DNA of 34,773 nucleotides from assembly GCF_007004065.1 (NCBI RefSeq), contig NZ_VFSV01000032.1, positions 1-34,773 on the forward strand, given 5' to 3'. Below are positions 32,098 to 34,773 of this stretch, one piece after another (positions within the stretch are counted from its first letter, which is position 1; the number at the start of each line of letters is the position of its first letter). The stretch comes from Palleronia caenipelagi (GTDB lineage Bacteria; Pseudomonadota; Alphaproteobacteria; Rhodobacterales; Rhodobacteraceae). A model generated the notes under the pieces. The model was not told where the DNA came from. It made no database searches and was given only the letters and a program-made list of their open reading frames with translations. Position numbers and translations under genes: made by a program.

Positions 32098-33335
32098 AAC
32101 CGCAGGCCGTCGCCATCTCCGACGCTTTGGCCGCCTTGCCGGATCTGCTGCGACGCGGCCCGTCTCCTGATGCCCTGCGTTCTGTCACCGGGTCAAAGGC
32201 GCCCCCGATCCTGCAGCGGACCCTGTTCTCCGACCGCCGCCCGTTGCAGCTGGTCTACAGACAGGGGAACCAGACCGTGATTGCAGAATATCATGGCTCG
32301 GCAGCAGAGGCTGAGGCCGATGCGCTGCGAAGTAGTCTGGCTAAGAGCCGCCGTGGTCTCCGCGCGATGCTGGACGCAGGCGCGGTCGTCGCCGATCCGG
32401 AAACGGGACTGATCCTGCGACGGCCCGGTCTGGACGCGCGTTTACCGGGGTTGAGGTTGCTCCATGATACCGATGCCGCCCGTGCGCTCTTGACCCGGAT
32501 CGAAGGTTCCGATCCCGGTGCGGTTACGACGACGCTCATGGCCCATCGACTGGGCAAACGCGCAGTGATCCGGCTCACGCCCGCGACGGGTCCGACCCGC
32601 TATCTGCGCCTGCGCGCGGTCAAGAGCCGCACGGGTCAAACCGCCTTTGACCGGCATCGCGCGCTCTGGGCTGCGGCTCGGGGCTCCGCGGCGCTTATTC
32701 TGCCGGAGCCACTGGGCGAAGAGGCTGCACTGGGCGCCACGCTCTTTGCCGCATTGCCCGGTGCGCCGCCGGGCTTCGACGGCCCCGGAGCCGGGCAGAC
32801 CTGCCGGGCGATCGCCGAGGCCATTGCATCTCTGCAAGCTTTGCCGCTCACAGGCTTGCCGCATCATGACGGAGCCGCTGAGGCCCGGCTGCTCCGGGAC
32901 TGGTTCGGCAGGTTTCAGATTGTTTTCCCGGATGACGCCGCTGATTTGGCCCTTGCACTGCAGCAGGTGACAGATGCCCTCATGACGCACCAACCTGCGC
33001 CCGTACCCTGTCACCGCGATCTGCACGAAAAGCAGATCCTCATTGATGGCCCGCTGGCCGGGCTTCTGGATTTCGATACGGTCTGCCTTGGTGCACCTGC
33101 GATGGATCCGGGAAATCTGTTGGCACATCTCGCTCTGGCCGACATTCTCAAAGAATCCTCTGGCCACGCCGAGGCAACCATGGCCGCCGCGCTCACGGGC
33201 CCGGAGGATAGCTCTCTCAGGTTGTGGCGTCGCGCCGCTCTGTTGCGGCTTCGCATGATCTATGCTTTTACGGACATGGCGGCGGCCCATCTGAACGCTC
33301 TCCTCCAAGCCGCCAGCCTGCCCCATGATCAATGA
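32094..33335 (+). CDS. Phosphotransferase-fold protein (APH/choline-kinase type)
   Basis: The 413-residue protein starts at GTG 32094, overlapping the exporter stop by four bases. The C-terminal lobe has the catalytic loop VPCHRDLHEKQILI (H about 307, D about 309) and LLDFDTVCLGAPAMDPGNLLAHLAL (metal Asp about 325). This is the same layout as the small protein at 22906-23634. The N-terminal half (about 1-200) holds two segments that look like beta-rich kinase N-lobes (RPLQLVYRQGNQTVIAEY; RLGKRAVIRLTPATGPTRYLR). It may be a kinase for a sugar or amino-sugar intermediate. Substrate unknown. Its end overlaps the next gene by 11 bases. Confidence 0.78.
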   Translation: MKPQAVAISDALAALPDLLRRGPSPDALRSVTGSKAPPILQRTLFSDRRPLQLVYRQGNQTVIAEYHGSAAEAEADALRSSLAKSRRGLRAMLDAGAVVADPETGLILRRPGLDARLPGLRLLHDTDAARALLTRIEGSDPGAVTTTLMAHRLGKRAVIRLTPATGPTRYLRLRAVKSRTGQTAFDRHRALWAAARGSAALILPEPLGEEAALGATLFAALPGAPPGFDGPGAGQTCRAIAEAIASLQALPLTGLPHHDGAAEARLLRDWFGRFQIVFPDDAADLALALQQVTDALMTHQPAPVPCHRDLHEKQILIDGPLAGLLDFDTVCLGAPAMDPGNLLAHLALADILKESSGHAEATMAAALTGPEDSSLRLWRRAALLRLRMIYAFTDMAAAHLNALLQAASLPHDQ

Positions 33336-34482
33336 CCCCAACCTGCCTGCTCTCGGGGATCTCTCTGGCGATGCGCTGGAGCGCATGACCGGCCGAAAAG
33401 ACCTCCGCTTGCTGCGCCTGCGTTACCGCAAAGGCCAGCGCGCTATTCTTCATGTGGGCAGCCCCGAAGGCGAAGGCGTCGTTTGGTTGTTCGCGGGCGG
33501 CAAGGGTCGTCGTATCGCCCGGCGCAACCCGTCTGCTTATTTCGATCCGGAGAGTGGCGCAGTCTTTGAGGACTTTCCAAATGACCACCGATTGCCAGAG
33601 ATTGCCGCACTGATCCGCGAATGGCCTGAGGTCGCTCCCCAGTTGATCGGCGGTCCCGCCGTTGGAGGGTTGGACCTGCTCCGTTACCGCCCGGGCCTCT
33701 CTGCGACGCTCCGTTGCGTGCGAGCAGATGGTCGTGTGGCTTATGTCAAAGTGATCCGGGGCGAGGATGTCACCGCCATTGCCACCGCCAACCGGCGCCA
33801 GGTCGGCCAGTTGACCGGGACAAAGCTGGAGATCGCCCCCGTACTGGGCACCGCACCGGCTCTCAGAGCGATCGCGTTTGCCAGTGCAAAAGGGGTGCCG
33901 CTGGACCAGCTCCTGCGCGAGGCGAAGGGGTTGGCGCAACTCGGAACTGTGCTTGACAGGCTCGCGTCCCTGCAACGCCAGCCAGCTGTCAGCACACGGG
34001 TCAAAGATGCGACGCATCTCCACCAGACGGCACGGGAGGCTGCCGAGGTTATCTGCACAGTGTTTCCGGATCTCTCAGACCTCACCTTCCGTCTCCTCGC
34101 AAAGCTCGATACCTTGCCGCGACCCGAAGGAAGTACCCAGATCCATGGCGATATTAAACTTGAGCACATCTTCACTGACGGCGACCGTGTAACGCTCATC
34201 GATACCGAAACAATGGCGCTGGGTCCGGCTGATTACGATCCGGCGATGCTCTCGGGTCGTATTCGAATGGCCGAGGCAGAAGCCCGCATAGCCCCGCAAG
34301 TCGCAGCAAAAGCAAGGTCAAGAATTGCTCAGCGCGCCGGGCCGTGGTTCGAATGGTGTGCCGTCGTCGTTGGTCTGCGGCTGGCCCGCTATTATGCCCA
34401 GCATCCCGAAGCCAGATCTTTTGCCCGAGCGAGCGATCTTATGAGAAGAGAGGTGGTCGCGGGATTTCGGACCGGGTGCTAA
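33325..34482 (+). CDS. Phosphotransferase-fold protein (APH/choline-kinase type), last gene of operon
   Basis: The 385-residue protein has an N-lobe-like LRLRYRKGQRAILHVG and a second DLLRYRPGLSATLRCV that repeats the same pattern. The C-lobe has the catalytic loop STQIHGDIKLEHIFT (H about 274, D about 276) and LIDTETMALGPADYDPAML (metal D about 293). It is related to the preceding gene and overlaps it. The TAA stop (34480-34482) lies two bases before the apparent left end of the IS3 element, so the native 3' flank has been displaced. Length is normal, so the protein is probably nearly or fully complete. A few C-terminal residues (FRTGC) may have been altered by the insertion. Confidence 0.76.
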   Translation: MINDPNLPALGDLSGDALERMTGRKDLRLLRLRYRKGQRAILHVGSPEGEGVVWLFAGGKGRRIARRNPSAYFDPESGAVFEDFPNDHRLPEIAALIREWPEVAPQLIGGPAVGGLDLLRYRPGLSATLRCVRADGRVAYVKVIRGEDVTAIATANRRQVGQLTGTKLEIAPVLGTAPALRAIAFASAKGVPLDQLLREAKGLAQLGTVLDRLASLQRQPAVSTRVKDATHLHQTAREAAEVICTVFPDLSDLTFRLLAKLDTLPRPEGSTQIHGDIKLEHIFTDGDRVTLIDTETMALGPADYDPAMLSGRIRMAEAEARIAPQVAAKARSRIAQRAGPWFEWCAVVVGLRLARYYAQHPEARSFARASDLMRREVVAGFRTGC

Positions 34483-34484
34483 TC

Positions 34485-34773
34485 TGTAGTGTCTGAGGAA
34501 GAACGCACAGAAATGACGAAACGGAAACGCTATTCGGCAGAGTTCAAGGCGAAGGTGGCTTTGGAAGCCATCCGCGAGGAGCTGACGACGGCCGAGCTGG
34601 CCAAGAAGTATGACAGCCACCCTACCATGATCAGCGGCTGGAAACGGACCGCGATTGAGAACATGGCACAGGCCTTCACCGGCCAGGCGACCGCGGAGCC
34701 GACGATATCGGCGGCAGAGGTCGGAAAGCTGCACGCCAAAATCGGGCAGCTGGTCGTGGAACGGGATTTTTTG
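34485..34773 (+). mobile_element. IS3-family insertion sequence, left part (runs off window)
   Basis: The sequence from TGTAGTGTCTGAGG onward, just after the last gene's stop, looks like an IS3-type left end (begins with TG), followed 28 bases later by orfA. The right end and orfB lie beyond the window, so the inverted repeat cannot be confirmed. Confidence 0.65.
34513..34773 (+). CDS. IS3-family transposase OrfA (partial)
   Basis: The frame opens at ATG 34513 and remains open to the window edge, 87 codons. It starts MTKRKRYSAEFKAKVALEAI, then the HTH TTAELAKKYDSHPTMISGWKR, and ends in a leucine-zipper-like GKLHAKIGQLVVERDFL. This is the standard OrfA of an IS3 subgroup common in Alphaproteobacteria. 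OrfB (DDE) would follow by a -1 frameshift outside the window. Confidence 0.88.
   Translation, partial: MTKRKRYSAEFKAKVALEAIREELTTAELAKKYDSHPTMISGWKRTAIENMAQAFTGQATAEPTISAAEVGKLHAKIGQLVVERDFL

Noticed and set aside
32094-34482. Aminoglycoside resistance genes
   Set aside because: The fold motifs match aminoglycoside phosphotransferases, but the proteins are long, tandem and embedded in a glycosyltransferase/exporter operon, so a biosynthetic role is more likely.

Overview
The window looks like a high-GC alphaproteobacterial replicon, most likely Rhodobacteraceae. This is inferred from codon use, tightly overlapping operons, a phasin, and the mix of amino-acid/peptide ABC transporters and M20 hydrolases. 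I could not run a taxonomic search. No rRNA, tRNA or CRISPR array was seen.

Region 1 (1-469) is the end of a transposon. A TniA/TnsB-like (Mu-type) transposase runs off the left edge on the minus strand. Behind its start lie three diverged copies of a roughly 20-25 bp repeat, ending at a TGTC terminus that touches the ribosome-binding site of a phasin gene (480-884).

Region 2 (959-12450) is a catabolic operon controlled by a divergent LysR regulator: a family-3 polar amino-acid ABC transporter (binding protein, two permeases, ATPase), a class-III aminotransferase, a two-subunit 3-oxoacid CoA-transferase, an ArgE/DapE-type M20 deacylase, a thiolase, an M20D amidohydrolase and an alanine-racemase-family enzyme. 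Most genes overlap or nearly touch. The enzyme order fits uptake and unmasking of an amino acid, transamination to a 3-keto acid, CoA activation and thiolysis. A beta-amino acid is the simplest substrate class; this is inference.

Region 3 (12504-20613) is a second uptake/hydrolysis cluster that is decaying. It holds a hydantoinase/carbamoylase broken by one in-frame TAG; an intact DUF1028 gene; a dipeptide-type binding-protein gene broken by TAG, TGA and a one-base insertion; dppB; a dppC that runs in frame into dppD; a dppD with an in-frame TAG; dppF; and a FadR-type GntR regulator with no usable start codon before its DNA-binding domain. A perfect 16-bp palindrome lies in the divergent promoter of this cluster.

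Region 4 (20711-21697) is insertion-sequence debris: an 804-bp IS6-family element whose transposase carries its own in-frame TAG, abutting the 5' fragment of a different IS6-family transposase.

Region 5 (21932-34482) is the most unusual part. It encodes a MurG-like glycosyltransferase plus a small phosphotransferase-fold protein; a membrane histidine kinase with an NtrC-like regulator that has lost the GAFTGA loop and the Walker B acid; and, divergently, an operon whose first gene fuses a response-regulator receiver domain to a glycosyltransferase. Two GT4 glycosyltransferases, an MsbA-type ABC exporter and two more phosphotransferase-fold proteins follow. A pair of 16-bp dyads lies between the two transcription units. 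The likely job is two-component-controlled assembly and export of a glycoside or glycolipid/polysaccharide, with phosphorelay input possibly acting directly on a glycosyltransferase. The locus is bracketed by the IS6 debris and by an IS3-family element that runs off the right edge (34485-34773).
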